Part shown: positions 45,429-54,920 of the stretch, piece after piece | Layout of the letters: each line of letters begins with the position of its first letter | Position numbering within the stretch: position 1 is the stretch's first letter | Assembly: GCA_023105745.1 (NCBI GenBank) | Contig: JALGQZ010000001.1 | Span: forward strand, 49,661,662 to 49,725,661 | Direction: 5' to 3' | Length of the DNA: 64,000 nt | Source of the DNA: Austropuccinia psidii | Taxonomy: Eukaryota > Basidiomycota > Pucciniomycetes > Pucciniales > Sphaerophragmiaceae | Notes under the pieces: generated by a model | Seen by the model: the letters and a program-made list of their open reading frames with translations, nothing else | Database searches by the model: none | Told to the model about the DNA's origin: nothing | Translations under genes and position numbers: made by a program

Positions 45429-46010
45429 CTACTTTTTTTTTTCAATACCCAAGCTTAAACCAGAAAGAATATCACCTAATGCTTTTAGCTCTTCAAAACC
45501 AAAATTGCATTTCTTATGCAAAATTTTCATGTACACTTCTGCAACTTTTTGAAGTACTCTTGCAAGTCTTTCAAGGTGAAAAGACCATGAATCAGAACAT
45601 ATGATAATATCATCAATATAAATGATAAGCCATCCTTCAGACAATTCTGTGGGAAAGATTGTGTTCATCATTATTTGATAATGGGATGGAGCATTTTTAA
45701 TGCCAAATGGCATTCTAAGATACTCATAAATACCACAGTGAGGAATAATTCTAAGTAATTTCTTAGCTTTAGGCGTCAAAACATTCTGATGGAAACCTTT
45801 CAATGCCTCCATTGATGTTATATACTTGGCTTTAGACAATTGAGTCAAGGTTTCTTGAATTCTAGGGACTGGATACCTATCTGGAACTGTGTAGGTATTC
45901 AATGCGCTGAAATCCCCAACCATTCTTGACTTGTCATTATGCCATGCAATAATAACAGGTGTTGTCACTTCAACTTCCTCATTATGGCCTACTTTTCTTA
46001 GTACACCAGG
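45429..46010 (-). CDS. C1 reverse transcriptase with altered motif A
   Basis: This open segment contains [21 protein letters not shown], then [15 protein letters not shown], where the motif A aspartate has become glutamate (GAG). [20 protein letters not shown] and [15 protein letters not shown] follow, so the YIDD box is intact. LKALGDILSGLSLGIEKKK ends in the poly-A frameshift. An in-frame stop near 46013 separates it from the upstream RT start. Confidence 0.87.
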   Translation of the reverse strand, partial: PGVLRKVGHNEEVEVTTPVIIAWHNDKSRMVGDFSALNTYTVPDRYPVPRIQETLTQLSKAKYITSMEALKGFHQNVLTPKAKKLLRIIPHCGIYEYLRMPFGIKNAPSHYQIMMNTIFPTELSEGWLIIYIDDIIICSDSWSFHLERLARVLQKVAEVYMKILHKKCNFGFEELKALGDILSGLSLGIEKKK

Positions 46011-46814
46011 TTAGATTAACTCTTGGATATGTTTTTCCAAGGCTTCTCTAGCTCTGGGACTGGCTGGATAAGCTGGTCTTGTAAGTACTGGAGGATATGG
46101 CCTGTCAATATTAAGAGTAATATCAACTTCATGACCCCTTATAGCACCTAATGGTTCATTATCAGAGGAAAATGTGTTTTTGTATGTTTATAACACATTA
46201 ATAAGTTCATTCCTCATTTTTTGTGACAATGATGGATTAATTTGTGCTTCAACAAGTTGATTAGACACAAATTCATTCTTGTAAGTATCCTTTACAGAAG
46301 ATACTACAGATATTTGTTTTGGCATAATGGAAAAAGCAAATTTTTGTCTCTTGTTATCCCCAATTGTGACATAACTGTCTTTATGGTTATTTATGTCAAT
46401 ACCATAGATATTCAAGTGATAATTTCCAAGAATGATGTGCTGAGATGTGCAATTATCCATTACAACAAACTCAGTTTTCATCCTTACACTTCCTGCTGGG
46501 TGTGGAAATACAAGATTAGTGTCTAATATACCCAAGGGGTACATAGTGTTCCTGGCACTACTAAATTGCACACCTTCTATTGGTAATAGATGGTTTTTCC
46601 ATTCAGGAAGTATAATTTGGAGATAATCTTTTCCCACATAAGTGCAAAATGCCCCTGTATCCAAATTTACTTTGGCTTCAATATCACTCATCAAAACTGA
46701 TGTGATACAGGAAGCTCCAGAAGTGTAACCCTTTCCTCTAGCAGGTTTTGTTTTACACATTCTGGCATCTTGGATATTGATCAGGTTGCAGCAATCCTCA
46801 CTGTACTGTGGCAA
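46011..46814 (-). pseudogene. C1 protease and start of RT
   Basis: 46188-46814 is open: [40 protein letters not shown] (DTGA site), [20 protein letters not shown], then the connector QINPSLSQKMRNELINVL with a TAA. After that stop the same frame continues [20 protein letters not shown] and [20 protein letters not shown], then a stop and the RT segment. Confidence 0.85.
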
Positions 46815-46826
46815 GTGGGTATGAAC

Positions 46827-47144
46827 TTATTTGACCTCAAAGAAAGCTGTAATGTTTTCAATGGGATAGTCCTCCACTGGTGTATCTACAGAGACTGCAG
46901 AATCTTGATCAGACTCTTCTTTCTCTTCAGTACACTGAATTTCTTCAATGACCTTAACTTCATTGATTTTTGTCATTTTGGTGCAAGTGTTTGCTAAATT
47001 TGAAGTACTTCCACATTTATGACACTTCAAGACAGGTCTTTCTGGTCTTTTATCCTCTCTGGGAATCTTTGGGATCATCTTGGATTCCATAGGGATTCTG
47101 GTCCAAGTTTTACGAATTCTTGTTCTGGTAATGATATCTTCCAT
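46827..47144 (-). CDS. C1 Gag zinc knuckle and acidic tail
   Basis: The segment carries KCHKCGSTSNLANTC, where the histidine of the CX2CX4HX4C knuckle is asparagine. The acidic tail [20 protein letters not shown] follows. It is in one frame with the capsid segment above and the protease segment below, separated only by in-frame stops (near 47151 and 46827). Confidence 0.82.
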   Translation of the reverse strand: MEDIITRTRIRKTWTRIPMESKMIPKIPREDKRPERPVLKCHKCGSTSNLANTCTKMTKINEVKVIEEIQCTEEKEESDQDSAVSVDTPVEDYPIENITAFFEVK

Positions 47145-47153
47145 TGTATTAAT

Positions 47154-47540
47154 TTAGTCCTCTGTTGAACAGGGTTCTACACATCTGCTTTTGATAGAAT
47201 GTTCCAGTTCTCCTCCACACTTTCTTAATATCTTCATATTAATCATAGTGTCAGACATATCTGGGTGTAAAGCAGATAATCTGTCTTTTTGTTTGAAGAA
47301 CCAAGTAAGTGGTTTATTGTTCTCTGAGTTAAAAATGGCACTTTTAAAAGAATTTTCCATTTTAAACCTCCAAAAATTGTTGGCCCATTTGGTAATCACT
47401 TCAGATTTCCACCAAGACCAATCATGTTTTCCATGATCCATACTCATCTTGTAATACCAGTTCTTTGCAGTCTTGGAAAACAGAGAGTGTAGTTTTCCCA
47501 CTATGATTTCATCAGGTATATTAAAGTCTTCCTGTAACAT
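47154..47540 (-). CDS. C1 Gag capsid
   Basis: The segment has [95 protein letters not shown], the conserved capsid blocks of this family. It is separated from the upstream Gag segment by a TGA at 47607 in EEW and from the knuckle by a stop after CSTED. Confidence 0.85.
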   Translation of the reverse strand: MLQEDFNIPDEIIVGKLHSLFSKTAKNWYYKMSMDHGKHDWSWWKSEVITKWANNFWRFKMENSFKSAIFNSENNKPLTWFFKQKDRLSALHPDMSDTMINMKILRKCGGELEHSIKSRCVEPCSTED

Positions 47541-47606
47541 ATCAAAAGTCCTGATGAACTCAATATGGTTATATTCTCCTTCACCAGAGAATGTTGGCCA
47601 TTCTTC

Positions 47607-48638
47607 TCATTTGGGAATATCTTTGACAGAGACAACAGTTTCTCCTAGAAGTGGGGTAAAACCTCCTTTAACCAAAAGTTTTTCTTCAGTCAAAGGTGTA
47701 CAATGTCTTGGCATATGTGGTTCATAATTCTTATGAATTTTTTCTACATTTGCAATGATTTCATTCTTTAACTTCTGCCTTTCACTGTCACTTTTTGCTA
47801 AATGTGTAGCAAACTGATTGGTTTTTTCAACTATCTTCAAGACATGATCTTGTAGAATCTTAAGTTGATAATTCATTTTAAAAATAGAAAGATCTTCCAT
47901 TTCATTATTCTGAATCTTACATGTACTCTCAATTATGCTACAAGCATTGGTAATTGAATCAAATCTGGCATTTGTTAATTCATACCATTCAGTATATTTT
48001 TTGTCATTTATTTTTAATTCACTTATGTCCAATATGATTTTATTTAACTTTGCATCAAATTTGCCAAGTTCTACATCAATACTAGATTTAACAAAGTTTA
48101 TTTCATCAATTATTTGCATGGAAAAGTCCTGTTCATCCTTTCTTGTTCCTTGGCTGTGAATTGCATGAGAGTTCTGGCCATATTGAACACACTGTCCACT
48201 GCTGAAGGCTCCAATTTGGGGATCCCGTACCCTTTTGGGTAAGGTCTGTGCCAATTTGCTTTGCCTTTGCCCTTTCCTTGATGGCTCTTGGGACCTCTCT
48301 GCTTCTTTTGAGGTCCTTTGGGCTTTTCTTTGTATACTTCTGGAGCTGGTTTGGAGCTGGTAGATGCCACTGGGGCCTCTGTCTCCAAAGCTGGAGTCAT
48401 TTCCAGTTCCTTCTTCTGGTCTATGGATAAAAGACTTGGGTTCTTCAACCAATTCTTTATCTTTTTGACCTTGTCTTTGCAAGACAGGGGGCTCCATCCT
48501 CCTAAGAGTTCTATGGTCTTCTCCTGACCCAGAAAGCTCTTGATGTGTAAGTAGGAGTTCATGGCCCCCTGCCAGACGCTTGGGCATATTTCCCACTCCT
48601 CTTCTTTGGCTGCTCTGAACCAATTTTTGTACTGGCAT
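47607..48638 (-). CDS. C1 Gag-Pol N-terminal region with coiled coil
   Basis: 343 open residues begin right at the deletion breakpoint. Residues 1-180 are Gln/Ser/Arg-rich (ELVEEPKSFIHRPEEGTG and others). Residues 180-310 (SIDVELGKFDAKLNKIIL, NNEMEDLSIFKMNYQLKI, HLAKSDSERQKLKNEIIAN) have the heptad look of a coiled coil. The end MPRHCTPLTEEKLL leads in frame to the capsid. It overlaps the short ORF 48110-48562 over its full length in another frame. Confidence 0.78.
   Translation of the reverse strand: MPVQKLVQSSQRRGVGNMPKRLAGGHELLLTHQELSGSGEDHRTLRRMEPPVLQRQGQKDKELVEEPKSFIHRPEEGTGNDSSFGDRGPSGIYQLQTSSRSIQRKAQRTSKEAERSQEPSRKGQRQSKLAQTLPKRVRDPQIGAFSSGQCVQYGQNSHAIHSQGTRKDEQDFSMQIIDEINFVKSSIDVELGKFDAKLNKIILDISELKINDKKYTEWYELTNARFDSITNACSIIESTCKIQNNEMEDLSIFKMNYQLKILQDHVLKIVEKTNQFATHLAKSDSERQKLKNEIIANVEKIHKNYEPHMPRHCTPLTEEKLLVKGGFTPLLGETVVSVKDIPK
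48110..48562 (-). CDS. C1 overlapping short ORF (GWSP protein), function unknown
   Basis: 150 residues from an ATG (MNSYLHIKSFLG) to a stop after TFPCK. Blocks: KTIELLGGWSPLSCKDKVKK, IKNWLKNPSLLSIDQKKEL, a Lys/Gly-rich basic part (KSHQGKGKGKANW), and a helical end (VDSVFNMARTLMQFTAKE). Compared with B over 53 residues without gaps, 35 are identical, against 23 of 54 in the overlapping Gag-Pol frame. That is what selection on this frame would leave. The same frame continues upstream of the ATG to the breakpoint (IYQxQYKNWFRAAKEEEW in C2). Function unknown; the basic stretch might bind nucleic acid. Confidence 0.65.
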   Translation of the reverse strand: MNSYLHIKSFLGQEKTIELLGGWSPLSCKDKVKKIKNWLKNPSLLSIDQKKELEMTPALETEAPVASTSSKPAPEVYKEKPKGPQKKQRGPKSHQGKGKGKANWHRPYPKGYGIPKLEPSAVDSVFNMARTLMQFTAKEQERMNRTFPCK

Positions 48639-48640
48639 TG

Positions 48641-49677
48641 ACTGTGAATTTTTGAAGATTCAGTGTTTCATGTAGAATAGTCAAAAAGGGACTGTAGGTA
48701 AAACTTTTAATTTTACTAGTATAACTGTAATTCTTTTTGGTTTAACCATAGATAATAAAGTTCTCTATTAGTCCTGAAAGCTTCAGAAAGACTCATTAAG
48801 AATTGTATTTTGAATGAATTTTTGAAGTTTTTACCTCATTTCTACGTAGAATTGCAAATATCAGTGTTTCACTGGTTGCTATGAGGTAAATCAATGGATA
48901 CAAGTCCAAAGAGGGTTTTAATTACTATTTTTGGGGTTTATCCATGGAAAGTCATTAAAAATTGACATGGTTACAGGAGTCAAGTAGCTCTTTACCTCCT
49001 TGGCACATCAAAATAGCAGGTTATTTGCTATTTTCTTAAGATTTACTGTAGTTGTAACATGGTAACCAAGTTCCCAAAAGGTTTTAGTTTACCAATTAGA
49101 CCAAGATCAGCCATGGATCCAAGCTTTGGAGCTGTCCACGCCTCTGAGGCCTCAGAAGTTGGGTACCCTGGCTCTCTTTGATGTCTTTTGTCCCCCTTGC
49201 CTACTTTTCACGTCAAAATAGTAATTTAAGCTTCAAGTGAGATATCCACTATGGGGGTACGAAAAGTCCATGTAAGAATACCATGATATTAAGTGCTCAA
49301 AACATGCATAACACTATTCTTAGTGTATATGTAACATGGGATTTCTCACTTTCCCATTATTTTGGCATGAATTTAAGAAAAACAAAAATTTTCACAGATC
49401 TTTTATGTCGTATTGATGATGTGGTATTGAAGTATTTTCCATTTTACCACCTCAAAGAGTTGATTTGAGCTTATTCACTCTATGGAGCTACCCTAGGTGA
49501 ATTTTAGTGTAGAATTCAAATCTGGCCTTAAATCCATGGATTTACCTACTCAATAAAAAGTTATTCATCTTTTCTGAAATCAAAAATGATGAATTTTGGA
49601 TATATGCATAATTCCAAATTTCTTTTTAAAATAATTGTGGCCTATTTGGGTATGTGAAATATACCTCAAGGCTCACA
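48641..49677 (-). repeat. C1 5' LTR remnant
   Basis: It begins abruptly at ACTGTGAATTTTTGAAG, which corresponds to position about 868 of the full LTR (41955), and runs to the normal end CAAGGCTCACA. Without the first 868 bp and the priming site this copy cannot complete a normal cycle. Confidence 0.9.
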
Positions 49678-50170
49678 TTGTGTGTGTTTGCACAAGTTGT
49701 TGTTGGCAGTGTCTTGTGGCATGCCTGCTTCTAACTGTATGTCCTGGATTTCTAGTGCCGTTTCCTCTTGGTATTCCACGAGAAATTCTTGTCTTGGGTC
49801 TTTCTCTTCATCAGATTGTTCTCTGATGGCATCACCCATAGAGTATGAGTCAAAATCCTCTGTTTGGGATTCCTCCTCTGGGACTTTCTCAATGGAATAG
49901 ACTTTTTTCTTTGCCTTTGGACAGTTGTTAGCGTATTGGTCTGTTGAGCCACAGTTGTGTCAAGAATATTTATTGTTTTCCACTTCTGCCACTCTTTCTC
50001 TGGGTTTGTCTTTAAGCTGCACCCTGAAAGGTTGTTTCTCTTTGAAACCACTGCTTTTATATGGGGTTTATTGCCCTATATGAGTTCTTTTTCTTACATC
50101 TTGTGAGGTATTTGCAATGTCATCTAGAGTGCAATTGTGGTTGCATCTGCATTTCACTGAATTCTCTAGT
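49678..50170 (-). pseudogene. A2 Gag C-terminal fragment
   Basis: It continues A2 after C1, matching A1 8715-9190. The knuckle frame reads HNCGSTDQYANNCPKAKKK, but the first Cys codon is TGA and the knuckle histidine is glutamine. The acidic tail (PEEESQTEDFDSYSMGDAIRE) and LVEYQEETALEIQDIQLEAG follow. It breaks off at 50170 near the TCTCTAG of A1 9190. Confidence 0.8.
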
Positions 50171-50736
50171 TATACCCAAAAGACCACAAAAGATAAATTA
50201 AGATACAAATACAAATAAAATAAATTTATTTATATTATAAAAATGAAAAATGAAATATCAATACAAATTTATATTTAAAAATCAAAATTTATTTATAATT
50301 TAACAATAAAATTGCAATAAAATTTAAAATTATGAAATTATATTTTTACTTGTAAAAATTAAGTAAAAATGAATTTTTAATAAAAATTGTGAAATTAGAA
50401 TATTTTCGGTAAAAAGTTATATGAAATATATTATAAATTTTTATCCAATAAATAAACATAAAGAAATAATCACACCATTGGATTCCTCATAAAAAATTAG
50501 GTGGGGTCACCTCTGAGTGAAATTTTTGTAACTCAACTCTAAATAAGGTTAAGATTAAGTTTTTAGTATTTTAAATACAAAAATTGAAAATCCTCAAAAA
50601 TTTAATTTAATTCACACCACATGCGGTGTTAAACATCAATTTTTGTGTTAAAATTGAGGTGTTTTGTTTAGTTTAGAAGTTATGAGGAAGTGAAGTATTT
50701 TCAATTGAATTCAATTGAAATGTCAAAATGCGCGCA
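50171..50736 (+). repeat. Chimeric LTR, F-type part
   Basis: It matches the sense-plus F2 LTR from about 37326 to 37893, lacking the first ~22 bp. It ends 16 bp after the 22-bp palindrome (50699-50720). It is more diverged from F1/F2 than these are from each other. Confidence 0.82.
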
Positions 50737-51604
50737 TAATTACAACCTGTGATGAAATTGGCAATAACATTGATAACTTTGAGAAATCAATGATTATTTT
50801 GGAATAAAAGAAGATTTACATATGTTACTCCTTTTATACTTAACCATATTGGGGTTGGTAGTCACGTAAAAGCATCAATTAAGTAATTATGATAATCTTA
50901 TGTGACAACAGATGATGAAATCAATAATCCAAAAAGGTTTATTGTTTTCTCACTCAGTGGTTTTTCAGTTTGCTCCATGGCACGCCTCTGTGAGCTTTTG
51001 TTGACTTAAAAGAGGCCTCTTCTTGCTGTTTTTTCCACATCATCATCTTATTATCATTTATATCATTGTTACCAACAACTAAGTACTAGTTAAAGCTATT
51101 GTTAAGTGTTTTAATTATTTAAGAATCAATCAGAAAGATCTGAAATAATAGAATCCAACTATATATTGTTGTAATACTGTTATAAATTCATTTTGATCCT
51201 TAAAATACATGATTCTATGTCAAATCTCTCTATCTCATCTTTCAATAAGTTCTTTGGAATATTAGTGAGTGATTTATTTTTAATTGCTAAAGTTTTTCTC
51301 TAAATTTAGTTTTCTTCAAGAATTATCATTATAATTATCCTGGCAAAAGATAATCATATATTAAAATAATTTTATTATTTTAATAAAAGAAGTTTTATTA
51401 TTAAAATCTTCTTGTAATTGATTCTTGTAGACAATTACTTTCTCACTGTTAAAATCACTAGTAGTGTTTAACACCTGAAAGAAATAATTCTTTGATTATT
51501 TAATTGTGGTTATAATAAAATTTTGTTATTATATTTCATAAGAACAGTCATATTACAGTTCATTAATAGTAATATTATCATCAGTTTCATAGATAAATCC
51601 TACA
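50737..51604 (+). repeat. Chimeric LTR, C-type part
   Basis: It matches the solo C LTR from about 34414 to its end at 35283 and ends AAATCCTACA. It abuts D gag directly at 51605. The switch from F to C lies at the shared ATTACA (50739-50744). Confidence 0.85.
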
Positions 51605-52106
51605 CTTGAAGGCTGGTGGTCTTTATCATTACAAAGAAGAAGCTTCTTGAAGATTTGCCATAATTTGAGTCATATGCTGAATAATGGCCAATAAAGATGG
51701 TTCAGATTGGTGAGAGACAGGTTGATCAGACTGGGCTACAGTTGGTCTTCCAGTACCTTGAGGTTCCCCCACAGGAGCAGGAGTGGCCTCAGTACCATTG
51801 GACTCTTCCTCTTCCACAGAAGTCTCCTCCACCTCTTCATCATCTTCACCTGGAACCTTGAGACTGGTTCTTGCAAGTCCTGGAAATCCGCCAACTACTC
51901 CTGAGAATGAGCTTTATCTCCTTGGCCCTCTTCCTTCCTTCCTGGATGGTGCTTCTCCTTCCAAAAGACGCCCTCTCTAATTGGGCCCTCAGTTGAGGAA
52001 CTTCTGGGGTGCCGTCAAGAGGAGCCCTTGGAGTTGGAGTAAGAACTGCTTGAGTTCTGGCCTGAGATATGGTCTGTCTTGCAGGAGGTGAATGTTGGAT
52101 AGGCAT
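51605..52106 (-). pseudogene. Element D Gag N-terminal fragment
   Basis: Two open pieces: 51846-52106 (MPIQHSPPARQTISQARTQ, TPTPRAPLDGTPEVPQLRAQ) starting from an ATG, and 51629-51832 (acidic EETSVEEEESNGTEA, then QSDQPVSHQSEPSLLAIIQH and MTQIMANLQEASS). They are in different frames. After LQEASSL three stops in a row precede RPPAFK at the LTR boundary. I recognise this as the N-terminus of a Ty3/Gypsy Gag abundant in A. psidii (from memory). The rest of the element is missing. Confidence 0.75.
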
Positions 52107-52857
52107 GATTTCAGTGGTAAAAATGAATCACAAATAATAAGGATAAAAATTTAAATGGATAACTTGAGGCAATAAAAATTGAGAGTTTGAAGTCAAATCA
52201 AAAAAGATCTTGAAGTGAAAATAATGAATAAAATTAGAATATTCAAGTACGTCAATCAATCAAATATCAAATGAAGTCTTGAAGTGAATAAATAAGTCAA
52301 TAAAATCAATCAACATCAAATTGTTGCAGAAAATAAGTCAATCAAATGGATTCTTGAAGCAAAAATGATTTATGTCAAAATTCTTGATGTGAGTAATCAG
52401 CAAAATCAATGGAATCTTCAGGTCAATCAATTTTCTTGAATTCAATGTCACTTAGGTCAAATCAATAAATCAATCAATCAATATCAAGTGAATTCTTCCT
52501 TAAAAATCAAAATTCTTGAAGAAATAATCAAAATGAATCTTGATGTGAAGAAGGTGGCTTAGTTAATCTGATGAGCAATTTGAGGATCAAAATAAAAAGA
52601 CTCCTGAATTTTGACTTGAATGATATTTGATGATTTGAAATTGAGATTTAAAAAGAAGATGAATAAGAAATAGAATAAAAGATGGGTCAGTTATCAATTT
52701 TCAAGAATGAAGAATGAATGAGAAAAAAAGTGAGAAGTGACAAAGAATCATTAAGTTCATAAGCATTAAAGAGTCATAATTTCAATGAATGAAAGAATCA
52801 AAATGATAAAAGAATGAATGATCAGAAAGAAAAGAAATTATGAGTTAATTAATAGAA
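52107..52857 (-). other. Element D leader, low complexity
   Basis: AT-rich with many repeats of short words such as TCAATCAA, CTTGAAG and AATGAAT. No gene is seen. In the sense direction the bases inside the LTR read TTCTATTAATTAACTC, which does not match the priming site of families A-C and E; I could not find a priming site. Confidence 0.5.
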
Positions 52858-54527
52858 TGTCACAGGGGCTCTTGGACAGAAAACAAGAGTGGCCTGGCAC
52901 TTGGGAATCAAGAGCTCACTTGGAAGGCTCCAAAAGGATAAAAGAGATAAAGCAGAATGAATTTCTTTAAGAATGATAAGAGTAAGAATAAGGACAAATA
53001 TGTAAAAGATAAGAAAGAGTAAGTGAATCCAATGGCCAGAGAAATAACAAAGCCAAAAGCCAAGAAGCCAACCAAGTGAATCCCCAATTAACTGTTTCAA
53101 CCTTCCAGAAAAGGAAATGGAACTAGTAAAGGATATGACCAACAATATCCACTGACAGGCAAAGAAGGAAGGTGAAAATGACTGACTTAAGGATGTCAGT
53201 ATTTACTTTCATAGATGAAAAGCAAAAATAAAGATAAAAATAACTCCAATATATTAATTAACTGGGGAAGAAGTCCCCAGGTGCTGAAAGGTGGCCAGTA
53301 TATGTGAAAAGCTGAAATGCTGCTCCTGGAAGGTGAGTCACCAGCTGTATTGTCTGAATTGGGCCAATACAGTTCTGGCCATCTTGGAAACTGAACTGTG
53401 GGACTTAATTGCCACAGTGTGAATGAATTAACCCAATTGGGCCAAGGCCATACAGGATACTTGAGTATTACCTGTACAGACCAATTCAATTGTCCAAGGG
53501 ATGCTGAAGTACTTGCTGCCTTTACAGCTGATTTAAATGATTTAATACCCCTGAGAAATGGCCCTTTTGAATAATCCTGAATTGAACTGCCAACCCAACT
53601 CCTGCAGGGCCAGGTGGTTGGGGTCCTTGAATAGTCTTCTGATAGCCGCCATGGATTTCCAGACTAATGAGCTGAAGAGTCATCCTTCGAAGTGGGTGTT
53701 GAATTTTGGGACCTTGATTTGGAATCATGGAATTTGGTCCCGAAAACATCACTATTAAATTGCTGAGAAAAAATGGTGCATAATGGTATCTAATACCATA
53801 TATGCAACACTCCTGCAACCTTGAGTACGTGATGCATGTAGGAATGAGAAGAATCCCCGTTAAGTTGAGGGGGAGAATTGAGCTGAGCTGATCTGGTGGC
53901 CTCTGGTGGTTACCAGAGGCCATGGGCTATAGAGTGGTCCTTGGTGGTCCTAGGCCAAATTGGGGCCTATGGTGGTTTATGGCCATTCTTGGTGTCATGA
54001 TGATTGTGGCCAAAATTCTGCTCAGGTATGCCCAATTGTGGTTTTGGACCCACCTGGCCTTGAGGCCTAGTGGTCTTCCCCCCTTTGGCCCATCAATTGC
54101 AGTACATACCGTATGGCCCACGGGCCGTAGAGGCCATAGGGGGCCTAAATGGCCCAAAAAGGCCATTTAGGCACTAAACCCCCTAATGAAAGGAGGTGGC
54201 CCAAGGATGATGGTGATGTCTAGGGGGCCCACAACCCCCTAGGAGACAAAAGGACACCCCAGCCCCAAAAACAAAGATAGAGGCCTGGGGGTTGGAGATA
54301 TGGAAATTGGCCAGGAAGGCCAATGATGGCAGGATATGGCCTGAGGCCATAAATGATAATTGCCGCCATGAAAGGCCAGGGGAGAGTGCTATGGCCAAAG
54401 GGCCATAGAACACCAAAGGGGGCCAATTTGCCATAAAAGATATGGTGTGGCCAATTGGCCCCAACTTGGTTCCACGCTAAATTTCGGCAACACCCATGGA
54501 GGGGGGTCATTCCTCATGGTTGTGACA
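52858..54527 (-). repeat. Element D 5' LTR (or lone LTR with leader)
   Basis: This 1670-bp LTR begins TGTCACAGGGGC and ends GGTTGTGACA, so the termini form the short inverted repeat TGTCAC/GTGACA. Its second half (about 53560-54490) is far richer in G and C than the rest of the window, with many GGCC words. No second D LTR with a matching duplication is present. Confidence 0.75.
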
Positions 54528-54920
54528 ATATTTTTGCTCAAATTTGCTTCAAATTCTCACAACCATATGCTCCTGGACACTACTTATTTTTTCCCATCTT
54601 CACACCTGTGTCCTATGTAAATAAAGTAACAGAATTATTGTCAACTGTATTTCTGAACACATAACCCTTGTTAATGACTAATTGGTCATTTTTAACATTG
54701 AAACTTTTGAGCAAACAGATAGGGCTTTTACAGTTGTAGATACAAAAGTAGAGAAATTCTCCTTTTTTGAATATTCCCAGAAAAATATCAGTGATAGCTT
54801 CAAGGCGAGGTAATCATGAAGAAGAAGTGTCAAATAAAATTTGTGAAATGAAATATAATTGGGAATTTAAATTGAAAATGAAGCAACAGCTTATTAAAGT
54901 GTTTTAAAAATATAAGAATG
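54528..54920. other. Unassigned AT-rich segment
   Basis: It lies between the D LTR and C2. No gene or repeat partner is recognised. It ends with GAATG, the left copy of the C2 target duplication. Confidence 0.4.

Larger units (their letters stand above)
41088..49677 (-). mobile_element. Ty3/Gypsy element C1, 5' part deleted
   Basis: It is flanked by CTGTG (41083-41087) and TTGTG (49678-49682); A1 reads CTTGTG at this place, so the duplication is TTGTG with one later change. It has a full 3' LTR (41088-43010), pol, protease and gag. At 48640/48641 it jumps from gag into the middle of the 5' LTR, losing about 0.85 kb of internal sequence with the priming site and about 0.87 kb of LTR. Several stops and a frameshift break the coding region. 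Confidence 0.93.
35835..50170 (-). mobile_element. Truncated and multiply invaded Ty3/Gypsy element A2
   Basis: This minus-strand family A element has its 3' LTR (35835-37216, first ~45 bp lost), integrase tail, a large internal deletion, RT and protease fragments and part of gag. It carries a solo F LTR (37303-39151) and C1 (41088-49677). The 5' end (rest of gag and 5' LTR) is missing; at 50170/50171 the sequence switches to a chimeric LTR. Internal sequence matches A1 closely. Confidence 0.88.

Noticed and set aside
49283..49468. Frame MILSAQNMHNTILSVYV repeated at 33586-33771 (minus) and 56335-56577
   Set aside because: It is antisense to family C elements and its recurrence is explained by LTR copying; no sign of codon-level conservation.
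52107..52857. Repeated TCAATCAA-type words as a CRISPR-like or satellite array
   Set aside because: Words are irregularly spaced and of variable form; this is low-complexity leader sequence.
53922..54170. Pair of opposing open frames, one on each strand, in the GC-rich D LTR
   Set aside because: Frames on both strands at the same place reflect few stop codons in GGCC-rich DNA.
33078..54527. The D-type LTR fragment and the D LTR as two ends of one element
   Set aside because: Orientation would fit, but they are strongly diverged and the flanking bases (TATAT and ATATT) are not a convincing duplication.
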